A stretch of DNA of 64,000 nucleotides. It comes from Candidatus Wallbacteria bacterium (GTDB taxonomy: Bacteria; Muiribacteriota; JAQTZZ01). Shown piece by piece: positions 23,535 to 32,210 of the stretch (within the stretch, counting starts at the first letter, position 1; each line of letters starts with the position of its first letter). The notes below the pieces were generated by a model, which had not been told where the DNA came from, ran no database searches, and was given only the letters and a program-made list of their open reading frames with translations. The stretch lies in contig JAQTZZ010000001.1 of assembly GCA_028687545.1 (NCBI GenBank), positions 1 through 64,000 of the forward strand, given 5' to 3'. The position numbers and the translations under genes were made by a program.

Positions 23535-24481
23535 TGGAAGAAAAATTCCGGGATTGCAGAGAAAAACTGATTGCAGTTTCGAAGAATCTGGAAAAAGTCA
23601 TCCAGGGAAAAAGCGGCTGTATTGAGATTGTGACAGTGGCTCTGGCATCCGCCGGCTCGATCCTGCTCGAGGATGTGCCTGGAGTCGGAAAAACCACTCT
23701 GGCTAAAGCTCTTGCACTTTCGATCGACGCGACATTTCACCGGATCCAGTTCACACCCGACCTGCTGCCAGCCGACATACTTGGATCTACGATTTACAAC
23801 CCTGCTGACGGCACATTTTATTTCCGCAAAGGACCTGTTTTCTGCAATGTACTGCTCGCTGACGAAATCAACCGCGCATCGCCCCGCACACAGTCCGCTC
23901 TTTTGGAAGCAATGAATGAGAAACAGGCTACGATCGAGGGTGAGCGGCATGCACTGCCTGAACCGTTTCTGGTGATCGCCACCGAAAACCCCGTTGAATT
24001 CCACGGTACATATCCACTGCCTGAAGCTCAACTGGACCGTTTTCTGGTAAGGATTGAAATCGGGTACCCTGACCCTGAAACCGAACTTTCCATCATCCAC
24101 AGCCACAGCGACAAGTCTCCTGTGGAATGCATCGGAGCTGTCACCTCCAGGGAAGAACTGATTGAAATTCAGAGGACTGTGAGGAATATAAAAGTACACG
24201 ACAATATTGTCCGTTACATGGTGTTGATTGGGGCTTCCACGAGAGCTGATCCAAGGCTGAAGCTTGGTGTCTCCCCGCGCGGATTGATTATGCTGAATCG
24301 GGCCTGCCAGGCGAGAGCCTTTCTATCCGGACGAGAGTATGTCCTGCCGGATGATGTGCAGAAGCTGGCTCCCTATGTGCTTGCCCACCGGGTGATGCTG
24401 GCATCCAAATCAAAATACGGGGGAGAGACCGGTGACACCATCGTCAGGGAAATCGTCTCCGGACTCAAAGTCCCCGCATGA
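23534..24481 (+). CDS. MoxR-family AAA+ ATPase
   Basis: The protein has 315 residues with Walker A DVPGVGKTTL (about 47-56), Walker B VLLADEINRASPRTQSALLEAM, sensor 1 ATENPVE and the LDRF arginine-finger region. MoxR ATPases act as chaperones that activate partner proteins, usually with DUF58 and VWA proteins. Here a DUF58 gene follows with a four-base overlap, then a transglutaminase, which is a widely conserved trio. Confidence 0.96.
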   Translation: MEEKFRDCREKLIAVSKNLEKVIQGKSGCIEIVTVALASAGSILLEDVPGVGKTTLAKALALSIDATFHRIQFTPDLLPADILGSTIYNPADGTFYFRKGPVFCNVLLADEINRASPRTQSALLEAMNEKQATIEGERHALPEPFLVIATENPVEFHGTYPLPEAQLDRFLVRIEIGYPDPETELSIIHSHSDKSPVECIGAVTSREELIEIQRTVRNIKVHDNIVRYMVLIGASTRADPRLKLGVSPRGLIMLNRACQARAFLSGREYVLPDDVQKLAPYVLAHRVMLASKSKYGGETGDTIVREIVSGLKVPA

Positions 24482-25710
24482 ATCTTGAGACTACCCTGGA
24501 ACGGAAAATTCTATATTCACTGCTGGTTCATTTTACCAAAGTCGGAGTTCTGCTTTTTTTCAGTCTGATCCTGACTACGCTGGCTGCCTGCATTTCTCTG
24601 GATGTACCTGAATATTACCTTTTTGCAGGTTTGTTCTTTACATTTTTCGTCAGCCTGATTTATCAGTTTACTCATAGAAGGAAAGTGGAAGTCAGCCGGG
24701 AAAAAAAAATCACGGCCTCGGCAGGAACGGTCTGTACATTGAATTTCCGGGTCAAAAACAGCTCAAAGAAAGGGATTTTCGACCTGTACCTTGAGTTCTT
24801 CCATCTGCCTGATCAACTGGAACAGCAGCCAGCTGACCGTACTCCATATCTTGCCGGCGGGGAAACAGCCGGACTGCAGCTGAGATTGCTTCCCAGAAAG
24901 CGGGGAATTTATCAGATGGTAAGGCTTGCGGCTTACACTACTTATCCTTTCAACCTGATGCGTGCTTTCTGTGGTGAATCTATTCTGGAATCACTGATCG
25001 TGCTGCCTTCTTTTAAATCCCTGCGGGGACTGTCAATCCCATCCGGAAAAAAATATCAGCCCGGTGGAGTGATGCTGACATCCAGCGTCGGAGAATCCCC
25101 GGAATATATCGGGAATCGGGAATACAGGCCGGGTGATTCCACGCGCAGGATTGACTTCCGGGCCTGGGCCAGACTGCAGAAACCAGTAGTGCGCGATTAT
25201 ATGGAGGAGTTTTTCAGCCGGGTGGCGCTGGTACTTGATACATATCTGCCCGGGAAAAAGAAAATCCAGCCTGACGGGAATCCTGCTTTTGAAGCCGCAG
25301 TGTCGCTGGTGGCGGCTATCTCAGAAGTCCTTTTCAGGGAGGAATATCTGGTGGATTTTTTTGCGGCTGGACCGGATTTGTATGTGTTCCGTGCCGGTAG
25401 AAATCTCGCCCACCTCGATAACATGCTGGAAATCCTGGCCTGCATCAATGAAACGAGAACCAATCCATTTGACACATTGCTGCCCAGATTGTCTGAAGAA
25501 CTGAAAGGAGTGTCATCACTGATTTTCGTTTTTCTGGCCTGGGATGATGAACGGAGAAAGCTTGTCCGTGCTGCGCTGGAGTCTGGCTGCGCAGTGAGGG
25601 TATTCGTAGTCGGCGAGGCTCATTTTGCCGGATATCTAACCGGTCTTGAGGGAGCAGGAGAAATCACTATGTTATCCCCTGAGCAGGTCGGAAACCTGGA
25701 CTTGATATGA
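24478..25710 (+). CDS. DUF58 membrane protein
   Basis: The protein has 410 residues. Two transmembrane helices lie at about 20-40 and 47-62. The DUF58 core has YIGNREYRPGDSTRRIDFRAWAR (about 202-224) and VRDYMEEF. The C-terminal part resembles a VWA-like fold (VALVLDTYLPG). DUF58 proteins are partners of MoxR ATPases. It overlaps the genes on both sides by four bases. Confidence 0.9.
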   Translation: MNLETTLERKILYSLLVHFTKVGVLLFFSLILTTLAACISLDVPEYYLFAGLFFTFFVSLIYQFTHRRKVEVSREKKITASAGTVCTLNFRVKNSSKKGIFDLYLEFFHLPDQLEQQPADRTPYLAGGETAGLQLRLLPRKRGIYQMVRLAAYTTYPFNLMRAFCGESILESLIVLPSFKSLRGLSIPSGKKYQPGGVMLTSSVGESPEYIGNREYRPGDSTRRIDFRAWARLQKPVVRDYMEEFFSRVALVLDTYLPGKKKIQPDGNPAFEAAVSLVAAISEVLFREEYLVDFFAAGPDLYVFRAGRNLAHLDNMLEILACINETRTNPFDTLLPRLSEELKGVSSLIFVFLAWDDERRKLVRAALESGCAVRVFVVGEAHFAGYLTGLEGAGEITMLSPEQVGNLDLI

Positions 25711-27677
25711 GAGTCGATCTGCTGGCTTTTCTGATGCTGGCCGTTCAAGTGCTGGCCTTCGCTTATTATTCACACGGCCTGTTATTTGCGGGATGCATGC
25801 TGCTCTTGTCGGTGATTGGCGTGGTGCGGAACAGACACATTCTGATAGGAAAAAGGAAGGAACTGATTCTGACAGGGCTGCTGCTTCTGCCGTTCTTTAT
25901 CGAGTATTTTTTTTATCCGTTTCAGAACCCCAGGGGGTTTTACCGTTATCCTCTGACTCATGCCATTGCACAATACTGTCTGCTGCTGCAGGTTATTCAT
26001 TTTTTCCTGCGTTCCGGATCCTTTTCCGGATTCCTTCCGTTTTATGGCTGTATCGTGATGCTGCACGCCGGAAATGTCTATCGTTATGGATACTCTCATT
26101 ATGAATTTCTGACTTTTTCCTGTCTCTTTATTTTGTTTGCCGTTTTATATTGCATCAACTGTCAACCTGCGGCTTTGAAAAGAGATTCCACCAAGGAGCG
26201 CTCCGATTTTCTACGGCTGCATCTGATAGTTCCTGTTCTGATTGCATCTTTAGTGGTAGGGCTTCTGCTTCACAGATTCGGTCCGGAGATCGAAAAAGCT
26301 TTTGGCAGCGTTCTGGGAGAAGGACTTGCCAGTTATGGTTTCCGATCGATTTGCACACTTGAGAGTATGACGCGCATCAGAACCGGTGACGAAAACTATC
26401 CCGCTTTGCGGATTTACTCCAAAAGTCCGCCCGGGTATCTGAGGGGTGTAGTATATTCCTGGTACAAAGATTCCCAGTGGCAGGTGCAGCCGGCATCAAT
26501 GAAACGGAAGCTGCAGGCCATGCCCGCTGTTCAGGACAAGCAGGACGGCTACAACTGCTTCGTGTTTAGAGAAATCCAGGGGAAAACCTTCTCGTATGAA
26601 ATCTGGCCGGACTGGATTTTAAAGAATGGCATGTTCACACCCGCTGATGCCTCCATGCTGCTGGCACCATACGATTCCGTGGAAATTGATGAGAACGGTG
26701 TAGTCAAAGTAGGAGAAGTCGTCCGTTCGGCATATTACACATTTTACAGTCCGATCCAGAAAACTATGGCTGAGGAATCCCCTGAACTTTTGCGTAACTG
26801 CGCTGAAATTCCACCTGGACTGGACCCGTCGATCCTGAAACTTTCCGAAACCATTTTCCAGGGATGCCACACTTTCGACGAGAAAGTGACAACCGTGACT
26901 TCGTATTTAAAGGAAAATCACCGCTACCAGCTTGGAATCCAAATTCCTGAAGGGGCTGATCCGATCACTTACTTTCTGCAGAACAAAGTGCCTGCACATT
27001 GTGAGTATTTCGCGACTGCGGCAGCGATTCTGCTGCGGCTTGCGCGGATACCAGCCAGATATATTACCGGCTATTTAGTTACTGAGGAAAACCCCTGGGG
27101 AGGATACTGGGTTGGGCGGAACGGCAATGCCCATGCCTGGGTGGAGGCTTACGACACTCTCGAAGGCTGGGTGACAGTGGAAGCGACCCCGGCGGACGGA
27201 CTATCGTCCGGAACAGGGTTCGGAATTGGAAGCCTCTGGGACTATCTGGCATTTTCCTGCGAAGGTTTTTTTGTCAGGATTGAAACGCAGGGATTTTCCT
27301 GGTTAAAGGACGCTTTTCTTCTTTTTGTGGTGGCTCTGCCCGGATACATCGCGGCTGCCGCTCCCTTTGTTCTGGCAGCTTTTTGCCTGATTTACCTAAT
27401 CCGCAGACTCGCTAAAAGAGGAAGCCCGGGCGTTCAGTACGAATTTCCTTCCAGATATCGCCGAGTTTTAAACCAGGCTGACCGCCTGGCACGGCGAAAC
27501 GGATTCAGTCGCGACGGTGCGGAGACAATCTCCAGTTTTGCCGACAGGATATACAGTTCAGGCGGGAATGGAGCAAAGTTATCTGAATGGTATAAATCCT
27601 ATGCCAGACACAGATTCGGGGGAACTATTTCTGAATTCATCGAAGAACTGGAAAGGGAACTGGAAAAGTTAAAGTGA
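25707..27677 (+). CDS. TgpA-like transmembrane transglutaminase
   Basis: The protein has 656 residues. Several N-terminal helices (about 1-200) are followed by a periplasmic transglutaminase-core domain with PAHCEYFATAAAILLRLARIPAR (Cys432) and GNAHAWVEAY (His476), one more helix (about 545-575) and a cytoplasmic DUF4129-like tail (NQADRLARRNGFSRDGAETI). The third triad position, usually Asp in a VDPTP motif, reads VEATP here, so Glu may take its place. This is the last gene of the ankyrin-moxR-DUF58 operon. Confidence 0.9.
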   Translation: MRVDLLAFLMLAVQVLAFAYYSHGLLFAGCMLLLSVIGVVRNRHILIGKRKELILTGLLLLPFFIEYFFYPFQNPRGFYRYPLTHAIAQYCLLLQVIHFFLRSGSFSGFLPFYGCIVMLHAGNVYRYGYSHYEFLTFSCLFILFAVLYCINCQPAALKRDSTKERSDFLRLHLIVPVLIASLVVGLLLHRFGPEIEKAFGSVLGEGLASYGFRSICTLESMTRIRTGDENYPALRIYSKSPPGYLRGVVYSWYKDSQWQVQPASMKRKLQAMPAVQDKQDGYNCFVFREIQGKTFSYEIWPDWILKNGMFTPADASMLLAPYDSVEIDENGVVKVGEVVRSAYYTFYSPIQKTMAEESPELLRNCAEIPPGLDPSILKLSETIFQGCHTFDEKVTTVTSYLKENHRYQLGIQIPEGADPITYFLQNKVPAHCEYFATAAAILLRLARIPARYITGYLVTEENPWGGYWVGRNGNAHAWVEAYDTLEGWVTVEATPADGLSSGTGFGIGSLWDYLAFSCEGFFVRIETQGFSWLKDAFLLFVVALPGYIAAAAPFVLAAFCLIYLIRRLAKRGSPGVQYEFPSRYRRVLNQADRLARRNGFSRDGAETISSFADRIYSSGGNGAKLSEWYKSYARHRFGGTISEFIEELERELEKLK

Positions 27678-27697
27678 ATACCCTCGCTATGCTTGGG

Positions 27698-27751
27698 TAT
27701 TAAGAAGTTGTAATGCTCTTCGCTGCGCTCAGAGCAAACAACTTCTTAATA
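27698..27751. repeat. 54-bp imperfect palindrome
   Basis: TATTAAGAAGTTGT (27698-27711) and ACAACTTCTTAATA (27738-27751) are perfect inverted 14-mers, with an inner GCTCT/AGAGC pair. It lies directly before the terminator at the convergent end of the transglutaminase and HU genes; it may stabilise the mRNA end or be a small repeat element. Confidence 0.6.
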
Positions 27752-27780
27752 AAAAAGGCCGGGTTAACCCCCGGCCTTTA
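27752..27780. terminator. Bidirectional terminator between transglutaminase and HU genes
   Basis: AAAGGCCGGG (27754-27763) and CCCGGCCTTT (27770-27779) form a GC-rich stem with an A-run on the left, so the signal works well for the minus-strand HU gene and moderately for the plus strand. Confidence 0.8.
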
Positions 27781-27795
27781 ACATCCTAACAGAAA

Positions 27796-28068
27796 TTATC
27801 TAACGTTGTCTTTCAGATTCTTTCCAGGGCGGAATTTAGGAACTTTGCATGAGGGAATCTGCACCGGCTGTTTGGTCTGCGGATTGCGGGCCGTGCGGGC
27901 GGCTCTGGCTCTTACTTCCCAGCTGCCGAAACCAGTGATGGCAACTTTGTCGCCTTTTTTCAGGGCATTGGTGATCACATCAGTGAAAGCATCCAATGCA
28001 TTCTGGCTTTCTTTCTTTGTCAGGCTGCTCCTCTTGGCGATGGCATCAATCAGTTCGGTCTTGTTCAT
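27796..28068 (-). CDS. hup: HU-family DNA-binding protein
   Basis: The protein has 90 residues, the normal HU length. MNKTELIDAIAKRSSLTKKESQNALDAF, ALKKGDKVAITGFGSWEVR and ARNPQTKQPVQIP with VPKFRPGKNLKD match the dimer core, the DNA-binding arms and the C-terminal helix. HU bends DNA and organises the nucleoid. Monocistronic, with a terminator directly downstream. Confidence 0.96.
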   Translation of the reverse strand: MNKTELIDAIAKRSSLTKKESQNALDAFTDVITNALKKGDKVAITGFGSWEVRARAARTARNPQTKQPVQIPSCKVPKFRPGKNLKDNVR

Positions 28069-28381
28069 GAAGTTTTACCCCTTTCAGAAATTTTCCTGCA
28101 AAATCCGATTTTGCAATGTCAATATTGAAATATAATTACAATTGGTTGTCAAGTTCTGTTAAAAAATACCACTCAACCAATAGGGTTAGAGGTGCAAGCT
28201 TATAAATATGTAAACAATAAAGAGGGGATTACCGCGGTAAATACAGGTAAACCTGGAAATACATTATGTCGCTATATAATGTTGATGGGCTTTCCAGGCC
28301 AGTCAAAGAATCAATTCCGGCACTATTGTGGCTCTATTCCTGATTTGATAACATCTTTGCATCAATTCATGAGGAGGCACT
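28069..28381. other. AT-rich gap between divergent HU and TerB-like genes
   Basis: No gene is convincing here. A TTGACA on the minus strand (28152-28147) with a poor -10 at 28129-28124 may drive HU. The plus-strand part 28192-28370 has a few short hairpins (AGGTAAACCTGG) but no riboswitch that I recognise. Confidence 0.4.
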
Positions 28382-28774
28382 GTGTTTCTGAAGTATTTTG
28401 ACGGCACTCAGAAGAAAGCGTTCCTGGCAATCGCACATAAACTCTCTCAAGCCGATGGCAAAGTGACTGCTGAGGAGAAGAAAGTATTGGAACTGATGTG
28501 CGAAGAAGCGGGATTTTGCCCGGGTGATACGCTGGTCAATTTTGACCTGGAGCGGTTGCTGAGCCCTTTTGACAATCGAAAGGCTCAGGTGCAACTCCTG
28601 CTGGAATTGGTATCCATGGAATATGCCGACCGTTCTTTTTCCCGCACTGAGAACGAGCTGATGAGTGAGATTGCGGATTATTTCGGCATTTCGCAGCAGA
28701 TCCTCCTGGAGATTGAGGGGTGGGTATTCAAGCATGATGAACTCTTGAAGGAGCTGGACAAGTTCTGGAAATAA
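28382..28774 (+). CDS. TerB-like protein
   Basis: The protein has 130 residues, all helical. AFLAIAHKLSQADGKVTAEEKKVLELM is the TerB-type acidic motif, and YADRSFSRTENELMSEIADYFGIS repeats the pattern in the second half. TerB domains bind metal ions and associate with membranes or stress complexes. The start is GTG with GAGGAG upstream. A gene of unknown function follows 21 bases later. Confidence 0.75.
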   Translation: MFLKYFDGTQKKAFLAIAHKLSQADGKVTAEEKKVLELMCEEAGFCPGDTLVNFDLERLLSPFDNRKAQVQLLLELVSMEYADRSFSRTENELMSEIADYFGISQQILLEIEGWVFKHDELLKELDKFWK

Positions 28775-28795
28775 GACTGGATTCAGGCAGAGCTG

Positions 28796-29539
28796 ATGAG
28801 AAAAAGAAAGATGCTTCGCAAGTTCCGTATTTTGATGACATTTTTTGTCGTCATCTTTACTGTTTTCGGCGCAATGCTCTTACAACGTGATCGTTCTTTG
28901 AAGACAGAAATTTCTCCGGAATCGGTCTCTGAAGATCAAACAGTTTCGGAAAAACCCTCTTTTATCGGACGGGAGCTGAGTGATTTTTTTTCTGAGAACA
29001 ACGCTGTACTCAAAGTCATACGGCGAACCACTGATGTAAGTAAAAAGACCGGGACTGATGAATCAGGCATTGAAACAAAGCCGGCTCCCCGAGGATACAG
29101 CGTGGAACAGATACCTACAGTCACAAGGTACGGGATCTCAAGACAGGACGGTTCATTGAGAAAGATGTGGTCTGATCAGGATGTCAAAAGCCTGGACGGA
29201 ATGGTCAGCAGAGAAGTGAAAGTAAAGACCGGTACAGGAGAAAACGATCTGTTCGGCAATCCAATGGTGGACAGAAACCTCAACAGGATTTTCAATTCCT
29301 TCATCCTCTTTAAAGATGAACTTGCCAGCAGGGCAGGGATTGACGAAATTACAGTCAAAAAGAGAGAAACTGGGGGGAATTTTTTATCAATGGAAAAGTC
29401 TTTCAGGATCTTTACGATGGAAGTACAGACCGGAGCGCATGATCGGACCCTGAGGTTTCAGCGAGGGAAGATCAATCTGGATTATCTGACCTCACCAGAT
29501 GATGATCAGCTGAAGATCGGAGTCAGAAAAAAATTCTAA
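28796..29539 (+). CDS. Membrane-anchored protein of unknown function
   Basis: The protein has 247 residues. A basic start (MRKRKMLRKFR) and one hydrophobic segment (about 13-28) give a type II anchor or an uncleaved signal. The rest is polar, with disordered stretches (30-110) and a C-terminal part that looks beta-rich (FRIFTMEVQTG, LRFQRGKINLDYL). No family is recognised. It follows the TerB-like gene and precedes the PilZ-like gene on the same strand. Confidence 0.65.
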   Translation: MRKRKMLRKFRILMTFFVVIFTVFGAMLLQRDRSLKTEISPESVSEDQTVSEKPSFIGRELSDFFSENNAVLKVIRRTTDVSKKTGTDESGIETKPAPRGYSVEQIPTVTRYGISRQDGSLRKMWSDQDVKSLDGMVSREVKVKTGTGENDLFGNPMVDRNLNRIFNSFILFKDELASRAGIDEITVKKRETGGNFLSMEKSFRIFTMEVQTGAHDRTLRFQRGKINLDYLTSPDDDQLKIGVRKKF

Positions 29540-29575
29540 GTCGCAAAGTTCCGGATTCTGGGGTAAACTGATCAA

Positions 29576-30598
29576 ATGTTCAAAAAGTTACTGGATTTTC
29601 TGGCCAAACGGCAGCATCAGGACAGGGAAAAACTGATCGAGTCGGTTTTCAGGGAAAAAAGGAAGTCTCAGCGTTTCCTTCCCCAGTTTGAGATTGACCT
29701 TCTGATCAACGGGATGCTCTCCAGGCTGCTTAACATCTCGGTCACTGGCGGTCTCAGAGTAGGGTTGATCAAACCTGATCCGTTGCCTGAGCAACTGGAG
29801 CTCCAGTTCTCGAAGCTTGACACAGTTTTCAAACTTCAGGGCGTGAAAAAATGGCAAAAAAGCGAGCTGGCCGGAGTCAGGATCATTGAACCCGGCGTAG
29901 ATTTCGTGCGTTTCATCAAGGAATCTCTCACTCCCCAGTTTCTCGGAGAAACATTGTATGAAATACAGTGCGGGCTCAAGATTCAGGCTGAGGACGAGAA
30001 ACTTCGCTGGTGGCAGGGAAAGGGAGACACCAACGTGTTTCTATGGGAAATCGGGCGCGATATCCAGAGAATGCAGATTGTATTCATGGATTATATACTG
30101 GAATGGCATCAGGGATTCATCAAAGTAGGTGAACTGAAGGGTGGGGAAGCCTCGAAACCGGGTTACGGAAGGGTCGATCCACAGTTCATCGTGTTTTATA
30201 ATATTCCTAAGCTTGACATCCTGGACAATGCCCTGACTCTTGTGCGTTCAAGCAAAATGGACAGCGAAATCAAGGATTTCATCATCCATGAGATTATGGC
30301 GACTGAGAGAAGGCTTCTGATGCGTTTTGTTGTCGAAAATGTTTTCTTGCTGGTAGGGGAAAAGCGCTATACTCTAACCGAACTTTCCTACGAAGGTTTC
30401 CAGGTTGAAGAGCCTTTCCTGCTGTTCGACGGCACAGGGACGCTGGTTTTCGAGGAAGCAGGGTTTGAATGCCCGATCCGTTTCAGATTGATCCACCACT
30501 CACAGCTGCAGACAGGTTTCAGGATAGAGAATCTGCTTTCAAATAAGGAAAAATACCAAAATTATCTGCGTAAGCTGGCTACCAGTCAGCCTCAATGA
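29576..30598 (+). CDS. PilZ-like domain protein
   Basis: The protein has 340 residues. RKSQR (about 30-34) and NISVTGG (about 54-60) match the R-x3-R and (D/N)-x-S-x2-G motifs by which PilZ domains bind c-di-GMP. The rest has no clear domain; a second beta-rich segment near residues 255-325 (YTLTELSYEGFQVEEPF) resembles a degenerate PilZ barrel. It is probably a c-di-GMP effector or a relative. No cyclase or phosphodiesterase for c-di-GMP is seen in this window. Confidence 0.6.
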   Translation: MFKKLLDFLAKRQHQDREKLIESVFREKRKSQRFLPQFEIDLLINGMLSRLLNISVTGGLRVGLIKPDPLPEQLELQFSKLDTVFKLQGVKKWQKSELAGVRIIEPGVDFVRFIKESLTPQFLGETLYEIQCGLKIQAEDEKLRWWQGKGDTNVFLWEIGRDIQRMQIVFMDYILEWHQGFIKVGELKGGEASKPGYGRVDPQFIVFYNIPKLDILDNALTLVRSSKMDSEIKDFIIHEIMATERRLLMRFVVENVFLLVGEKRYTLTELSYEGFQVEEPFLLFDGTGTLVFEEAGFECPIRFRLIHHSQLQTGFRIENLLSNKEKYQNYLRKLATSQPQ

Positions 30599-30627
30599 AA
30601 CATCTGCGTCTGGTTATGACCTTTTCC

Positions 30628-32007
30628 CTACCAGAGAATCGCGCCATCAATTGCGCTGAGGTATAATGTTCCGCCACCGGCAAAGGTCAGGCGATAAGCC
30701 GGTGTGTAATCCGCTTCGATTTTCTCGAAGTCCGGGCTGTGATAGACGGTTTCGATGTCTGTGATCATCAGGTTTTTTGTTGTTCTGGCTGATTTGACGA
30801 TGGAATCTGCTGCCAGGGCCAGGATTTCACGGACAGGGAGGATTGAAACCGGAGAACGGTCTGAACTTGTTTCACGGTTCAGGCGGAAAAAGCCGGTCAC
30901 ACTGCTGCCTGAAATCAGCACTCTGATGCTCTCGCCTGCCGGACCTGCTACAGGGATCCCATCCAGATTTTTGTCATATGAAATGCTCCAGCCGACTATC
31001 TGTTCGTTTTCTGATTCATCATTGCGGCAGATTGGTTGTGATTGACGGTTTTCGAAATCAGCGGGAATTCCGCCGTTTTTTTCCAGAAAATCCTCTGCGA
31101 GCTTTAGGGCTTCTGCTTCACTGACACTTGAGGTGAAATCAAATTTCCTTGAATACAAGACAGCTCCTGAAGCGAGGTTTTGGACTCCGGAATTTCTGTT
31201 CAAGATATCCATGCCTGGAAGTTTTCCGGATTTAGCCGTGATCTTGTGGAATTTCTGAATTGCACGATTTTCGACAGGGCAGGCTACCTGCAGGCGGCCT
31301 CCGGCATAGGAAAGAGATGTTTTTCCTGCGTTTCTTTCAGATTCGATCTGGTCGCCTTTGGCGTACCAGAAATACAGTTTTTTATCCTCTCCGCTGTAGC
31401 CGATGCCTGTCCATTTCTTGGTGTAGCTTGAAAACCAGTTGGCATCAGCCCAGGCTTCGATTACTGCCTGGCCTGAGGCATCTTCACTGAGTTTGGTAAG
31501 TTTTTTTGCAAACGCGGTAGCAACTTTATGGGCATTAGATCCGGAAAAAGTCTCTTCCTGATATCCGCAAAAAGACTGCAGCCGACCGGTGAAGCAGGAT
31601 TTCCAGTCTGCAATCTTGCTCACTGTATCGCAGGAAGCGGCAGCAAAATGACGCACATTGGAGTTCAGATCGCCAAGATCTTCAGCTTTGACAGCTTTCT
31701 CGTCTGATCCGTTGGCGATCCAGAAATATCCGAAATTCCCATGGCCTGTAAAGTACATGTAATCGATCAGCTGGTCTGGTTTGAATTTTGAGATAGAGGC
31801 ATCCCCGTCCAGATACAGCCCGCAACCTTTGAGTCCGGCGTTTTCCAGGATTTTATAAAATGTGCCTGCATCCGAGACATCGATGCATTCTTCGGGTTTG
31901 ACGAATTTGCCTACACCCATGGAACGGAAAGTACGCTCACGGGCAGACAGAATGCTTGCAGATAAAATTATAGCGAAGACCGAGATCAAAAAAAGTCTGA
32001 TTTTCAT
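30628..32007 (-). CDS. Secreted caspase-fold protein (DUF6345-like)
   Basis: The protein has 459 residues with a signal peptide (1-22). YMYFTGHGNFGYFW and HFAAASCDTVSKI, about 45 residues apart, provide a His-Gly and a Cys in the order and spacing of clan CD cysteine peptidases (caspase, gingipain). The C-terminal half (from about 300) looks like PepSY-type propeptide or binding domains (EAEALKLAEDFLEKNG). I suggest a secreted clan CD-type protein. Activity is not proven. Confidence 0.55.
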   Translation of the reverse strand: MKIRLFLISVFAIILSASILSARERTFRSMGVGKFVKPEECIDVSDAGTFYKILENAGLKGCGLYLDGDASISKFKPDQLIDYMYFTGHGNFGYFWIANGSDEKAVKAEDLGDLNSNVRHFAAASCDTVSKIADWKSCFTGRLQSFCGYQEETFSGSNAHKVATAFAKKLTKLSEDASGQAVIEAWADANWFSSYTKKWTGIGYSGEDKKLYFWYAKGDQIESERNAGKTSLSYAGGRLQVACPVENRAIQKFHKITAKSGKLPGMDILNRNSGVQNLASGAVLYSRKFDFTSSVSEAEALKLAEDFLEKNGGIPADFENRQSQPICRNDESENEQIVGWSISYDKNLDGIPVAGPAGESIRVLISGSSVTGFFRLNRETSSDRSPVSILPVREILALAADSIVKSARTTKNLMITDIETVYHSPDFEKIEADYTPAYRLTFAGGGTLYLSAIDGAILW

Positions 32008-32210
32008 TTCTCCTCCAAAGCTGGTTGTGTTGAATTAATTATATCCGGGAATTGAGTTTTGGCAATGAATTTAGGCTAACCGTTGAGTAAAACCAGGATG
32101 CCTGTCTATTTTCTCGTTCTGTGCTATACTGGGCACTTGTGGGTGTCATGCCTTCATTTTTTACCGGTTCTTTTTTAGTCCTGGCTCGCCAAGATCGAGG
32201 AGCATTCTGA

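Noticed and set aside
28192-28381. A riboswitch upstream of the TerB-like gene
   Set aside because: The short hairpins do not match any class I know, and no conserved core is visible.
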